DNA of 64,000 bases from Asticcacaulis sp. MM231 (GCF_964186625.1 NZ_OZ075108.1:1-64000), one strand, 5' to 3'. Positions 47,232 to 57,490 are shown, numbered from the stretch's first letter. Program-made: numbers and translations. The notes: generated from the letters alone by a model not told the origin.

Positions 47232-49328
47232 CTAACGCGTATCTGCACGGATGGACCTGACGCGGACATGGCTGCGGTCTTCGTGGCCCTGCGCATCGAT
47301 CACTTTCAGATCGTAAAAACCTTCGGCCGGCGGCGTCCAGCTCCATTCGCCGTTAGCATCCAGCTTCAGCGGCTGGCCGTCAATAAACCATTCGACCGGC
47401 CGGACGCCCCGCGCCGACAGTTTCAGCGGTCGCACGGCATCGAGCTTTTCGCCCGCACCCTTCACTTCCACATAGACCGTGGCATTGTTCGGCGGGAACA
47501 GGATCGACGCCCGCGCCCCGCCCGCACCGGTCATCATCTTGAGCCCCTGCGGCGCATTATTAGGATCAATCGCCTGCGGCAACTGGCTGGGCGCCTGGAG
47601 CTGGTCAAAGACGTCAAACAGCAGGGGCGCCGAGGCCTCGCGTCCGGTCTGATCGGCCCGCGCACCACCATCGGGGCGGCCGGTCCACACCAGCACGGCA
47701 TAGCCGCCGGCCACCCCCACCGCCAGGGCATCGCGGTAGCCGTAGGAGGTGCCGGTCTTGAAGGCGGGACGGTTCGCGTTCTTCATCAGCGGCCCGGGCA
47801 GGCGGCCCTCAGGCGGCGGCGTTTCCCGTAATATAGAAATGACGCGATCGGCGGCCTCGGCGCGCATCAGGCGGTGCCCACCGGAGGCCTTTTCATCGGT
47901 CAGGGTATAGGTCAGAGGCCGCGCCAGACCGTGATCGCCAAGGGCTGCATAGAGGAGGGCCAGATCGCTGATGCGGATGCCTTCGCCACCGAGCGCCAGC
48001 GCCAGACCGGATTGTTTGAGCCCCGATTTCGGCACCACCAGCGGCACCCCGACCAATTCGATGCGGCCCTGAAAAGCCTCAGGCCCGATGCGATTGAGCA
48101 CCGCCACCGCCGGAACATTGAGCGAGTTGATCAGGGCTTCCTTGACCGACACCTCGCCATGGAACACGCGGTCGAAATCCTCCGGCTGATAATCGCCAAA
48201 GCGCGTCGGCGAATCCATCAGGCGGGTATCGGGCGCCACCACGCCATCCTCAAAGGCGAAACCGTAGATGAAGGGCTTGAGCGCCGATCCCGGCGACCGG
48301 ATGGCGCGCGTCATGTCCATCCAGCCACCCGGCCGATCCAGTCCGCCGCCACCGACACTGGCGCGCACGCCACGCGTCTTGATGTCGATCACCAGAATGG
48401 CGACCGAGGAATTGGGGCCCTGCTCTTTCGCCGTGGCCGCTGCCATGGCCTCCAGCCGCGTTTGCAGATTGGCGTCGATCGTCGTTACCACCGTCGCCTG
48501 CAAGCCTTTGACGTTGCGCGCCAGACGCCCCGCCGTATGCCAGGCCAGCGCCGGAAAGACGAAGCGAGACGTCACCATCGGCTCGTTCATCGCCTCATGG
48601 GCCTGCGAGGAACCGATGATGTTCTGCGCCGCCATGCGCGTCAGGATCAGGTTGCGCGCCTTCAGCGCGTTCTCCGGACGGCGATCCGGTCGGCGCGCTT
48701 CGGGTGCCTGCGGCAGCGAGATGAGCAGGGCCTGTTCGCCAAGTGTCAGGCTTTCCGGTTCGTGGCCGAAATAGGAGAGCGAGGCGGCGCGCACTCCTTC
48801 GAGATTGCCGCCATAGGGGGCGAGCGTCAGATAGAGCGCCAGGATTTCGCGCTTGGAATAGCGCATTTCAAGCTGCACGGCGCGCAAGGCTTCGATCAGC
48901 TTGTTGCCATAGTTGCGCGGGTGCGGATTGAGCAGGCGCGCCGTCTGCATGGTGATGGTCGAGCCGCCGGAAACGATATTGCCGGCGTGCAGATTGGACA
49001 GAAGCGCCCGCAGGATCGAGGTCGCATCGACGCCGGGGTGGAGATAGAAACGCTCGTCCTCGACCTTGAGCAGGTTGCGCACAAAGGTCGGGTCGGTGCG
49101 CTTGAGATCGGCGCGGATACGCCAGCGGCCGTTATCGACCGGCAGGGCGCGCAGCCAGGCGCCGTTGCGGTCCAGCGCCACGGCGGAGGCGGTTTGAGCG
49201 CGTGACATATCCGGCGGAAAGATCAGGTTGACGGCGGCGATGACGCACTGAAACCCCAGCACGCCGATCAGGGTTTTGACCAGCGGCGGGATCAGGGTTT
49301 CGGGATTGAAAAGTTTAAGCCTGAACAA
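47232..49328 (-). CDS. pbpC: Penicillin-binding protein 1C
   Basis: This class A PBP of about 698 aa has a membrane anchor (about 13-35). Its GT51 domain shows VEDERFYLHPGVDATSILRA and GGSTITMQTARLL; its transpeptidase has the nucleophile in SPGSALKPFIYG, SLN and AFKTGTSYGYRDA; a C-terminal BiPBP_C domain follows. I prefer TTG 49328, which follows GAGGGGGAA. A frame open to GTG 49391 would read through a repeat fragment. It is next to alpha-2-macroglobulin, the usual partner in bacteria. Confidence 0.93.
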   Translation of the reverse strand: MFRLKLFNPETLIPPLVKTLIGVLGFQCVIAAVNLIFPPDMSRAQTASAVALDRNGAWLRALPVDNGRWRIRADLKRTDPTFVRNLLKVEDERFYLHPGVDATSILRALLSNLHAGNIVSGGSTITMQTARLLNPHPRNYGNKLIEALRAVQLEMRYSKREILALYLTLAPYGGNLEGVRAASLSYFGHEPESLTLGEQALLISLPQAPEARRPDRRPENALKARNLILTRMAAQNIIGSSQAHEAMNEPMVTSRFVFPALAWHTAGRLARNVKGLQATVVTTIDANLQTRLEAMAAATAKEQGPNSSVAILVIDIKTRGVRASVGGGGLDRPGGWMDMTRAIRSPGSALKPFIYGFAFEDGVVAPDTRLMDSPTRFGDYQPEDFDRVFHGEVSVKEALINSLNVPAVAVLNRIGPEAFQGRIELVGVPLVVPKSGLKQSGLALALGGEGIRISDLALLYAALGDHGLARPLTYTLTDEKASGGHRLMRAEAADRVISILRETPPPEGRLPGPLMKNANRPAFKTGTSYGYRDALAVGVAGGYAVLVWTGRPDGGARADQTGREASAPLLFDVFDQLQAPSQLPQAIDPNNAPQGLKMMTGAGGARASILFPPNNATVYVEVKGAGEKLDAVRPLKLSARGVRPVEWFIDGQPLKLDANGEWSWTPPAEGFYDLKVIDAQGHEDRSHVRVRSIRADTR

Positions 49329-49334
49329 AGCAAC

Positions 49335-49368
49335 AATCTTCCCCCTCGCCCCGCTTACGGGGAGAGGG
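49335..49368. repeat. Fragment of the dispersed repeat before pbpC
   Basis: CTTCCCCCTCGCCCCGCTTA and the matching GGGGAGAGGG resemble the outer arms of the 170-bp repeats at 29957 and 62827. It lies between the A2M stop and the pbpC start, at the pbpC ribosome-binding site. Confidence 0.5.
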
Positions 49369-49406
49369 TTTATTAAGGCTACGACACGCACTGTCGAGTT
49401 ATGGGT

Positions 49407-49425
49407 GCAGGGGCTGAGCCCCTGC
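49407..49425 (-). repeat. Perfect palindrome abutting the A2M stop codon
   Basis: GCAGGGGCT-G-AGCCCCTGC directly follows the stop codon of the alpha-2-macroglobulin gene (minus strand). No T-run is seen. It is similar in position and composition to the palindromes after dnaA and dnaJ. Confidence 0.65.
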
Positions 49426-52400
49426 TTAACGTGCTGAAATCACCGTGCGGCCGCCGGCTGTGCGGCCAAAGGTTTCCGGACGGTAGAAGTCCTTGGCCTC
49501 AGCACCCGGCAGGTAGAAGTCGCCTTGCGTCACCGCCCGCGCGATATAGGCCAGGGTGAAGCTGTTCGACGACGACACGTCGAGCGCGGCGATAAAGCGA
49601 TCATCGCGCGCCTCCGAGACCTTCAGCGCCGTCAGTTCCCCGACAAAGCGGAAGGGTCCGTTTTGCGCGTCCTCGTTGGTGAGCGTCGATTCGATCTCGA
49701 AGCCCGCCGGCAAGGCGTCATCGACCACGATGGGCCGCAACTCGGCGCGGTCCGAACGGCCGGCGATCACCACCAGAATCTTCTGACCCTGAGTGATGTT
49801 CGAGGGATCAAGGCGCGACCCGTCAAGCGCGTAATAGGTCTTGACCAGACTGATGCCATGGCTCTCCGCACCCGGTGCGGACAGCGGCGTGCCGATCACC
49901 GTGACCGTGCGCCAGATCGCGCCGGCGCCGGTGTTTTTCAGCTGAGCCGAGGCCAGCGCGCCGATACCAAAGCGCTGGACATTGAGACCACCCGGCAGGG
50001 CCTTGACGCCCTGCGGCTGGATCTTCACCGGACCGGTCGCTTTCAGCATGTAGGACGCCGCCTTGAGCACATAGGCGCTCTCGATGGTGTTCATCTGCGA
50101 CGGGCTCTTCATGGCGTTTTCCAGACGCGCGGTCAGCGAACGGGCGATGTCGTCCTCACCGGCCTCATAGGCCAGCGCAATGACACCGGCCAGATCGCGC
50201 AAGGGCGTCTGATACCAGTCGTTCGGATCGGTATAACCCAGCGACTTGATAGCTTCGCGGAAGCTCTGGCGTGCGCGGGCGCGATCACCCATCATGGCCA
50301 GACCGGCGGCCACCTGAGCCCGGGCCAGCGGCGACTGTTCTTCCTTGAACTGGACATCGTGATACCAGCGCAGGCGGGCCAAATCACCGCTATGCGCCTT
50401 GGCCAGCACATAGAGCGAATAGGCCGAGGCGCGTGACCGCATCTGCTTGGTCAGCTTCTCGCCGGAGACGCCGAACCAGTTCCAGCTCGACGGCACGCTC
50501 AGGCGATAATTGACATTGGCATAGCCATCGGGACGCGCCATCTGACGCATGGCGTTCAGCGACTTGTCGATGGCCTCCTGCGGCACATAGACGCCGCGCG
50601 CCTTGGCTTCGAGCAGGAAGTCGGTGGCATAGGCGCCGATAAAGCCATCGGCATTGCCATCACCCGGACGCCACAGACCAAAGGCGCCGTCTTCCGACTG
50701 ACGATCGAGGATCTTGTCGACCGCCACTTTCAGCGCCGCATTGCCAGGTTTCGCCGCCGTCTTGCCGACCAGCAATTCCGAGACGAACAGCCACGGCATC
50801 GCCGCCGAGGTCACCTGCTCGGTGCAGCCGTAAGGATACTTGGCGAGGTTGGCCGCCAGAGGCGCGGGATCGATATTGCGGAAGGGCGAATACGACACCT
50901 CGACCGTGGCCGATCCGGGTTGCAGACCGGCCAGCAGATCGGCCGGCGGCGTCCACACCGTATTGACCGCCTGCGATGCCGTGGCGACACGGGTCTGCGG
51001 TCCCCAGCCGTTGCGGGTCTGGAGATTGAAGCTGTCGTTGAAGGCGTAGCCCTGCCCGTTCAGCCCGATCTGCACAGACGAGACACCGGTGCGGTTCGGC
51101 GCATTGATGGCGATGGATTCGATGACGCGCTGGCCCTTGTCGAGGTTGAACGCCTTCTCGAACGCCACGACCAGACCTTGCAGGCCCTTGACGATGGCCG
51201 TGTAGAGGCCCGGCTTGCCGTCGGTATTGTCGAGTTCCAGCGTGGCGAAGGCCTTGTCGCCCGGCGCCAGGAAGCGCGGCAGGGCGAGATCGACCACCAC
51301 CGGCTCGCGGATGATCATGCGGCTGTCGACCGAGCCGACGGCATCGTCGGTCCAGGCCACGGCCATGACGCGCAGTTCGCCGTTGAACTTCTCGATCGGC
51401 AGGCGGACATAGGCCTTGCCGTCAAGGCCAGTCTGGACCACGCCCGACCACAGGGCGATGGTGCGGATCGGCGTCGTGGTCAAGCCTTCGCCACCCAACT
51501 GATCACCGCCATAGGTGGGGGCGGCGGCGCCCAGGTTCGGATCGAGCAGGCGGCCGTAATCGTCGTTATAATCGACGCCGAGCGCGCGCTTGCCGAAATA
51601 CCAGCCGACCGGATCGGGCGACTTGAACTTGGTCAGGTTGAGGATGCCCTGATCGACCACGGCGATGCTGACGCGGGCGCGATCGCCCAGCTTCACACCG
51701 GAGACCTGAACCGGCACGTCAATGAAGTTGCGGCCGTTTTTGTCGGTTTGCGGGCGTTGCGGCTGATCGCTGGCCAGCACCTTGAGGCCGAGCTTGCGCG
51801 ATTTCGGATCGAGCGGCACATAGACGAGCCCGATGGCGCGGCGCGGCTTGGAGGCCGTCACCGGATCACGCGGCTGCATGACGCTGACCATGACATAGGC
51901 TCCGCCACCCCAGGCGGCTGAGGTTTTCAGCCGCACTGTGGTGCCGTTTTCGCCGATCGAGACCGTCTTGAGATCGATCAGGTGATCGGTGGCGACGGCG
52001 ATCTGCGCCTCGCCCTTATAGGGGCCCTTCAGCGTCACCTCGACCGTATCGCCCTGATTATAGCTCTTGTTGCCCGTGGTGATGCGGACGAAATCGGGCG
52101 CATCCGTGCCCTTCTGCGTCGAGCCCCAGCCCGACGAGAAGCGCGTGACCGTCTTGGCCTGTCCCGGCACCTCGACCTCAAGGCGGTAATCGCCCCAGTC
52201 GAGATTGCGCTCAAACGACGCGCCGGTATTGGCGTTGAGATCATAGGCCTTGGTCGAGACCACCACGTCGCGGTGGGTCGAGCGCCAGTTCCATTTGCCG
52301 TCGGAAATATACCAGTCGTAATCCCAGATTTCCGAGATCAGCTTGACGGTGGCGCCCTTGACGGCGCGCTTGTCGCCCTGCGGTGTCAGGCCGATGATGT

Positions 52401-54417
52401 TGAAGGCCATGCGCGGGGCATCCTTCCACGAACCGTCCTTCTGATCGACCTTGACGCCGAGATAGAGCGGCGCGGTCTTGATACGCAGGGTCTGGCTTTC
52501 GCGCACCGGCCGGCCGCCGGGCTCAAAGACCGACGCGGTCAGGAGCACGGTCAAAGGTTCAGTCGTATCGCCCGCCAGCGCCGCATCGAACGGGAAGAGG
52601 GCATTGCCCTGGCCATCGGTCGTGGTGGCCGGCAGATCGACATATTTCTCTTCGTAGGGCTTGGTTTCGTCACCGAAGCTGTAATCGGTGAATTTCGGGA
52701 ACGGGTTGCCGTCAGCGCGGATGCGCGCCTCGCCGGTCACCTGCAGGCCGGAACCGATGGCGCCATAGAGATAGCGCGCCGCCACGGTCACTGGACGGGT
52801 TTCGCCGGCTGAGAGCAAAGGCTTGGTGGCGTCGGCCTTGATATCAACGCCCAGACGCTGCGGCGCGAAATCCTCGACCGCGAAGCTGGTCGAGCCCGCC
52901 GCTTCGTCCATACCGACCAGTTCGACACGCGCTGCCCACTGGCCGCGCGGCGCCGATTTCGGCAGGTTGACATTGACGCTGGCAAAGCCGAGCGGCGTCT
53001 TCTCGAAGCTGAAACGGAAAGCTTCCACGCCCGAAGGCCGGGTGACGACGATGAAGCCCTTGCGGTCCTTGATCGCCTTGCCTTCCGGATCGCGCACCAT
53101 GGCGACGAGGCGGACGGTTTCGCCGGGGCGATAGATGCCGCGGTCGCTATACATGTAGGAATCGACGCCGGTGGCGTTAGCGCGGCCGGTGCCGGTTTCG
53201 CCCGCTTCGCTGCGGCCGCCGACGCCATGCGAGGTCAGGTCCATCGGCGAACGGTCGAGATCGACGGCGGTGAAATCATCGGCGCCGCCATAGGCCATGA
53301 TCATCTTGGGCGTCAGGGCGTCCTTGCCCTTGAGCAACGCGCCGTTGAAGCTGGCGCGGCCATCGGCGCCGGAGCGCACTTCGCCCAAAGTATCGCCATT
53401 GGTAGCCACGAGATCGACCTTGACGCCCGACAGCGGCTTGGCCGTTTTCAGCGAGCGTACCACGACATCAAGCCCATTTTGCCCCTTGTAGGTGGTCAGG
53501 GCCATGTCGGTATAGAGCACCCAGCGACGGGCCTGCGCCGGCTCATCATCGCTCTTCTTGTCGCGGCCACCCGAAGCGTCGCGCACCTTGATGACATAGG
53601 CGCCGGCCTTCAGTGTTTTCAACACCGCACCGAGCGGAAACACGGTCGTGACGCGTTCGCCATTGCCGGTCTTCACCGCCACCTTGCCGGTCCAGATCTT
53701 GACGCCGATATCGTCGGCGGCATCGTCACCATAGGCATAATCATATTCGCCCTCGGCCACCGGATCGGGCGCGGAGACCGACTTTCTCACCAGGTTGCGG
53801 TCAGATACATGCCAGACCTCGAACGCCAGGGCCGACACATTGACGGTTTCGACCGCCACGCCATCGGCTTCCTCACGCGGCAGGATGACACCATTGCCGG
53901 CGAAGCCGACATAGGGCGGCTTCTCACCGAAGCTGAAATCGAGATCGGCATTGGCTTTCAGTTCGTCATTGCCCTTGCCGGGCAGGCCTTTGAGCAGGGT
54001 GATGCGGCGATCGACGAAATCGAGACCGGAAACGCACAGGGTGGCGTCCTTCACCGAAACGGCCGGCGCATTGGGCAGGGCGGGCGAGACAACGACATAG
54101 TCGCCATAGGGCTTGGCCGGATCGAGCGGCTTGGAGAATTCGACGCAGGCCTTGGGCGACGGGCCGCTGGTGTCGAGGTTCTGGTGCCAGACGGCAAACC
54201 CGGCCGGGCGCGCATCGCCGGCGCGCGGGGCGTTTTTATCGCGCAGCTTGCCAAACAGGCCGGTGGCCGGCTTGCCGACCTCGCCGGAGGCCGCCGCCTC
54301 GGCCTTGTGTTTGGCATTGCTGCTGAGTGCATGATCGGTGAGGAAGCCGATGCCGAAACCGGCAATCAATACCGCCGCGGCGCCCGCGATAAGGGTCCGG
54401 TTGTGCCAGTCGATCAT
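49426..54417 (-). CDS. Bacterial alpha-2-macroglobulin (thioester type)
   Basis: This 1663-aa periplasmic protease trap has a signal anchor (HNRTLIAGAAAVLIAGFGIGFL) and several MG domains. A bait-like region follows (about 800-1000), and the intact thioester motif YGCTEQ has Cys1198. A terpenoid-cyclase-like alpha barrel (TED) and a receptor-binding-like end complete it. It covalently traps attacking proteases, while PBP1C repairs the wall. I chose ATG 54417; 27 upstream residues do not resemble the family. The downstream palindrome lies at the stop. Confidence 0.95.
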   Translation of the reverse strand: MIDWHNRTLIAGAAAVLIAGFGIGFLTDHALSSNAKHKAEAAASGEVGKPATGLFGKLRDKNAPRAGDARPAGFAVWHQNLDTSGPSPKACVEFSKPLDPAKPYGDYVVVSPALPNAPAVSVKDATLCVSGLDFVDRRITLLKGLPGKGNDELKANADLDFSFGEKPPYVGFAGNGVILPREEADGVAVETVNVSALAFEVWHVSDRNLVRKSVSAPDPVAEGEYDYAYGDDAADDIGVKIWTGKVAVKTGNGERVTTVFPLGAVLKTLKAGAYVIKVRDASGGRDKKSDDEPAQARRWVLYTDMALTTYKGQNGLDVVVRSLKTAKPLSGVKVDLVATNGDTLGEVRSGADGRASFNGALLKGKDALTPKMIMAYGGADDFTAVDLDRSPMDLTSHGVGGRSEAGETGTGRANATGVDSYMYSDRGIYRPGETVRLVAMVRDPEGKAIKDRKGFIVVTRPSGVEAFRFSFEKTPLGFASVNVNLPKSAPRGQWAARVELVGMDEAAGSTSFAVEDFAPQRLGVDIKADATKPLLSAGETRPVTVAARYLYGAIGSGLQVTGEARIRADGNPFPKFTDYSFGDETKPYEEKYVDLPATTTDGQGNALFPFDAALAGDTTEPLTVLLTASVFEPGGRPVRESQTLRIKTAPLYLGVKVDQKDGSWKDAPRMAFNIIGLTPQGDKRAVKGATVKLISEIWDYDWYISDGKWNWRSTHRDVVVSTKAYDLNANTGASFERNLDWGDYRLEVEVPGQAKTVTRFSSGWGSTQKGTDAPDFVRITTGNKSYNQGDTVEVTLKGPYKGEAQIAVATDHLIDLKTVSIGENGTTVRLKTSAAWGGGAYVMVSVMQPRDPVTASKPRRAIGLVYVPLDPKSRKLGLKVLASDQPQRPQTDKNGRNFIDVPVQVSGVKLGDRARVSIAVVDQGILNLTKFKSPDPVGWYFGKRALGVDYNDDYGRLLDPNLGAAAPTYGGDQLGGEGLTTTPIRTIALWSGVVQTGLDGKAYVRLPIEKFNGELRVMAVAWTDDAVGSVDSRMIIREPVVVDLALPRFLAPGDKAFATLELDNTDGKPGLYTAIVKGLQGLVVAFEKAFNLDKGQRVIESIAINAPNRTGVSSVQIGLNGQGYAFNDSFNLQTRNGWGPQTRVATASQAVNTVWTPPADLLAGLQPGSATVEVSYSPFRNIDPAPLAANLAKYPYGCTEQVTSAAMPWLFVSELLVGKTAAKPGNAALKVAVDKILDRQSEDGAFGLWRPGDGNADGFIGAYATDFLLEAKARGVYVPQEAIDKSLNAMRQMARPDGYANVNYRLSVPSSWNWFGVSGEKLTKQMRSRASAYSLYVLAKAHSGDLARLRWYHDVQFKEEQSPLARAQVAAGLAMMGDRARARQSFREAIKSLGYTDPNDWYQTPLRDLAGVIALAYEAGEDDIARSLTARLENAMKSPSQMNTIESAYVLKAASYMLKATGPVKIQPQGVKALPGGLNVQRFGIGALASAQLKNTGAGAIWRTVTVIGTPLSAPGAESHGISLVKTYYALDGSRLDPSNITQGQKILVVIAGRSDRAELRPIVVDDALPAGFEIESTLTNEDAQNGPFRFVGELTALKVSEARDDRFIAALDVSSSNSFTLAYIARAVTQGDFYLPGAEAKDFYRPETFGRTAGGRTVISAR

Positions 54418-54630
54418 GGAAATTATTCCCCGCCTGCTCTTGGGTATCTCTACCCTGCTCGTATTTGTCGCAGGCGAATCAAGAGCAGATTGCGGCAAAG
54501 ATCAATCTTTAGTTTTGTGAATTGCACAAATAAGGATAGTGATTCTGCATCAGAGATGTTTACCGGCGGGGGCGATATCCATATTCAATTCCGCATACTG
54601 GTAAGCCATGCCCGCTGGAGAGTATGAGCC

Positions 54631-55134
54631 TTGAGCCAATTTGCACGCGTAATGGTGCTCGTGGTTGACGACAACCACTACATGCGGGTGATTGTCGGCA
54701 CCATGCTGCGGTCGATAGGCATCACCCAGATTCGTGAAGCCTCCGATGGTATTGATGCGCTGGAAATCGTGCGCGACTGGCGTCCCGACGTCATCATCCT
54801 AGACCTGATGATGGAACAGCTCGACGGCATTGAATTCACCAAGCTGGTGCGCCGCGGCACCGACAGCCCCAACCCCTACGTCCCCATCATCATGATGACC
54901 GGCCACACCGACCGCCGCCGCGTGATAGAGGCGCGCGACGCCGGCGTCAACGAGTTCGTGGCCAAACCCCTGACCGCGCGCGCTCTGATCGACCGGATGC
55001 GCAGCGTGATCAAAAACGAGCGCGGCTGGGTGAAATCGGCCAACTATGTCGGCCCCGACCGCCGCCGCCGGAACAATCCGAACTACAAGGGGCCGTTCCG
55101 CCGCGTCGCCGACAAGGCCGACGGCAAGATGTGA
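54631..55134 (+). CDS. Single-domain response regulator with a basic C-terminal tail
   Basis: The 167-aa protein has a CheY-like receiver (about 8-125) with acidic DD, phospho-acceptor Asp58 in VIILDLMMEQLDG and lysine in FVAKPL. The tail has the motif NYVGPDRRRRNNP and a basic end, as seen in alphaproteobacterial stand-alone regulators that end in PDRRRR. There is no output domain and no sensor kinase nearby. The likely start is TTG 54631, with GGAGAG upstream; ATG 54652 is possible. Confidence 0.88.
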   Translation: MSQFARVMVLVVDDNHYMRVIVGTMLRSIGITQIREASDGIDALEIVRDWRPDVIILDLMMEQLDGIEFTKLVRRGTDSPNPYVPIIMMTGHTDRRRVIEARDAGVNEFVAKPLTARALIDRMRSVIKNERGWVKSANYVGPDRRRRNNPNYKGPFRRVADKADGKM

Positions 55135-55148
55135 AAGGCGAGGCCCCT

Positions 55149-55877
55149 TCATCCGTACGTAACGGCGCCGGGCGTAGATGACCGGTTCCGGTTGGGGGAA
55201 CGCTTAGCCACAACCAGACCCAGACCCGTCACGATCAGCCAGAGCGTCAGCGCCAGATAGGCGGTGATCGAAAACAGTGAGAACAATTCATCCGAACGAC
55301 CGAGGGCCAGAACCAGTCCGCCGCCTGATCCGGCGAGCATCAGCGCCGTCGTCAGGCCACCGATAGTGGCCACCCAATGCTTGCGCTCCTGCCATTGCAG
55401 AACGGCGACCAAACCGACGAACAGGCCGGTGAAAATCTGTCCCATATGCTCACCAACGGTGACACCGGCATAGGCGTTCATCAGGTCGAACTGGTGCTGC
55501 GCAATGACGCTCTGCGGATCCTGCGCCAGAATCGGCACCACAAACACCCAGCGCAACAGCCCCATGCCCTGCACCAGCCCCGCCAGCGCTCCGGCCAGCG
55601 CCGCGCCGACCGCGACCGCCGCAGACCGCCTGAGGCGATCAGGAGTCAGGGAGAGCGCGATCGCCAGGGGCACGAAAGCCAGCACCGACAGGCCGAACAC
55701 ATACCACGCCCAGATCAGGCCCTGGCCACCGGCCGCGAAGGCCGCCAGCACCTCGCCGGAGGGTTGACGCAGGATATCCGGATAGCCGAAATTTTGCGCC
55801 AGATAACCATACGGCAGATTGAACACAACGGCGAGACTGATGGCCGCAACACCCGTTAATTTGCTCGATATCGACAT
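55149..55877 (-). CDS. Integral membrane protein, DUF4386-like pattern
   Basis: The protein (242 aa from ATG 55877; ATG 55889 is possible) has six or seven membrane segments and small soluble loops. It begins with ISSKLTGVAAISLAVVFNLP, which resembles DUF4386-type proteins. The role is unknown. It is divergent from a TetR regulator, and an operator palindrome abuts its start (55890-55907), which points to repression by that TetR. Confidence 0.75.
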   Translation of the reverse strand: MSISSKLTGVAAISLAVVFNLPYGYLAQNFGYPDILRQPSGEVLAAFAAGGQGLIWAWYVFGLSVLAFVPLAIALSLTPDRLRRSAAVAVGAALAGALAGLVQGMGLLRWVFVVPILAQDPQSVIAQHQFDLMNAYAGVTVGEHMGQIFTGLFVGLVAVLQWQERKHWVATIGGLTTALMLAGSGGGLVLALGRSDELFSLFSITAYLALTLWLIVTGLGLVVAKRSPNRNRSSTPGAVTYG

Positions 55878-55889
55878 GATTTTTTCCAT

Positions 55890-55907
55890 TGTCACTGATT
55901 GGTGACA
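55890..55907. promoter_or_regulatory. TetR operator-like palindrome, site 1
   Basis: TGTCAC-TGATTG-GTGACA is a perfect inverted repeat directly upstream of the membrane protein gene. It shares the TCAC/GTGA core with site 2. Confidence 0.65.
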
Positions 55908-55942
55908 TGCAAATAGCAAAACAATCCACAGGCCTCAAGCAT

Positions 55943-55964
55943 TAAATCACCAGCCGGTGACTTA
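55943..55964. promoter_or_regulatory. TetR operator-like palindrome, site 2
   Basis: TAA-A-TCACC-AGCC-GGTGA-C-TTA is an inverted repeat with one mismatch. It is 40 bases ahead of the tetR gene and has the same core as site 1. Confidence 0.65.
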
Positions 55965-56004
55965 AGCGCTTTTTCTCTGCGTGAAAATCTGCTTAAATGG
56001 CTCC

Positions 56005-56616
56005 ATGACCCGCCCCAGAAACCGTGAAGCGACGCGCGCAGCGCTGTTGAAAGCCGCCAAGACAACTCTTGCCGAGCAAGGCTTTCAGGTATTCGGTATC
56101 AATGCGGTAGCCCGTCAGGCAGGTTGCGACAAACAGCTTATCTATCGCTATTTCGATGGGCTTGAAGGGTTGCTGGAGGCCATAGGTCAGGATGTGGCGC
56201 AGTGGATCGGGGCGGCGACTGACAACGGGACCTCTTCACAGGACGAAACCTACACCGAAAAGATGATCCGCTTCGCCGATGTCTATTTGCTGGCCCTTCG
56301 CGCCAGCCCGTTGATGCAGAAAATTCTGCTGTGGGAACTCTCCGCCCCCGCCGAACAGGTCAAGCCGCTGGCCGAGGCGCGCGGCAAGGCGATGTTCCTG
56401 TGGATGAAGCGGGCACGTGGCGACGCCATTCCGCCCCCGGGCGCCGACTACGCCCTGATCAATGCCTCGGTCGTTGCCATCATTCATCAGATGGTCCTGT
56501 CCTCAAGCGTTTCGGGCGGCTTTTCCGGCCTGCCCCTGCAATCAGAGGCTGACTGGCAGCGCCTGCGCGATGGCCTGAAAGCGTTTCTTTCGCGACTCTA
56601 TGCGGTTCCGGCCTGA
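56005..56616 (+). CDS. TetR-family regulator
   Basis: The 203-aa protein has the HTH ([21 protein letters not shown], then [28 protein letters not shown]) and a helical ligand domain. The palindromes in the gap to the divergent membrane protein gene are its likely sites. ATG 56005 is preferred over the in-frame GTG at 55981, since [13 protein letters not shown] is a normal TetR start. Confidence 0.9.
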   Translation: MTRPRNREATRAALLKAAKTTLAEQGFQVFGINAVARQAGCDKQLIYRYFDGLEGLLEAIGQDVAQWIGAATDNGTSSQDETYTEKMIRFADVYLLALRASPLMQKILLWELSAPAEQVKPLAEARGKAMFLWMKRARGDAIPPPGADYALINASVVAIIHQMVLSSSVSGGFSGLPLQSEADWQRLRDGLKAFLSRLYAVPA

Positions 56617-56701
56617 AAGCGACGATTTGCCGCTTTCGTACCGTACATTTAACCACTTTTCCCCTTCGCAAATTTATCCTTTTCGGGCTACAAAGCCCGT
56701 C

Positions 56702-57490
56702 ATGACCCAACACGCCACCTCCCCCTTTGGTTTCAAGGATGTCGACGCCCGCGAAAAGGTGGAGATGGTCCATGATGTTTTCAAAAATGTCGCCTCGAAC
56801 TACGACCTGATGAACGACGTCATGTCGGGCGGGGTTCATCACCTGTGGAAGGACGCGGCCTGCGCCCGCCTCAATCCGCAGCCGGGTGAAGTCATCATCG
56901 ATTGCGCCGGCGGGACCGGCGATATCGCCCGCCGCCTCGCCAAGCTGGCGCGCGCCGCCAAGGCCCGCCGTCAGTCACGCGGCTATGCGGCGAAGGACTC
57001 CGAGATCCGCATCATCGACTATAACGAGGCCATGATCATGGCCGGCCGTGAAAAGTCGGCGAAGCAACATCTCGATGAGCCGGAAATCTCGTGGTCGGTC
57101 GGTGACGCCATGAACCTGGCCATCGATGACAACACGATCGACGCCTACATCATCTCGTTCGGCATCCGTAACGTCGCCGATGTGCAGGTCGCGCTCAACG
57201 AAGCCAAACGCGTGCTCAAGCCGGGCGGCCGCTTCTTCTGCCTCGAATTCTCGCACCCGACCTCGTCGGTGATCTCGAAAATCTACGAAACCTATTCGTT
57301 CAAGGTCATCCCCTTTATGGGCGAACTGGTGGCGAAGGACCGCGACAGCTACCAGTACCTCGTCGAGTCGATCCAGCGCTTCCCCGATCAGGACACCTTC
57401 AAGGGCATGATGGACAAGGCCGGTTTCCGCGCCACCCGCTATACCAACTTCTCCGGCGGGGTCTGCGCCCTGCATGAAGGCTGGGCATAA
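56702..57490 (+). CDS. ubiE: Demethylmenaquinone/2-polyprenyl-benzoquinol methyltransferase
   Basis: The 262-aa SAM-dependent C-methyltransferase acts in ubiquinone biosynthesis. It has [18 protein letters not shown], the SAM motif [16 protein letters not shown], and the C-terminal [21 protein letters not shown] short Ala/Arg/Ser-rich insert (about 84-98) after the SAM site is longer than in E. coli UbiE. ATG 56702 is preferred over an upstream frame open to 56600. It overlaps ubiB by 17 bases. Confidence 0.95.
   Translation: MTQHATSPFGFKDVDAREKVEMVHDVFKNVASNYDLMNDVMSGGVHHLWKDAACARLNPQPGEVIIDCAGGTGDIARRLAKLARAAKARRQSRGYAAKDSEIRIIDYNEAMIMAGREKSAKQHLDEPEISWSVGDAMNLAIDDNTIDAYIISFGIRNVADVQVALNEAKRVLKPGGRFFCLEFSHPTSSVISKIYETYSFKVIPFMGELVAKDRDSYQYLVESIQRFPDQDTFKGMMDKAGFRATRYTNFSGGVCALHEGWA

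Noticed and set aside
45476..47260. Long open frame antisense to the GH20 gene
   Set aside because: His/Arg/Gly-rich composition typical of shadow frames; no ribosome-binding site or motif.
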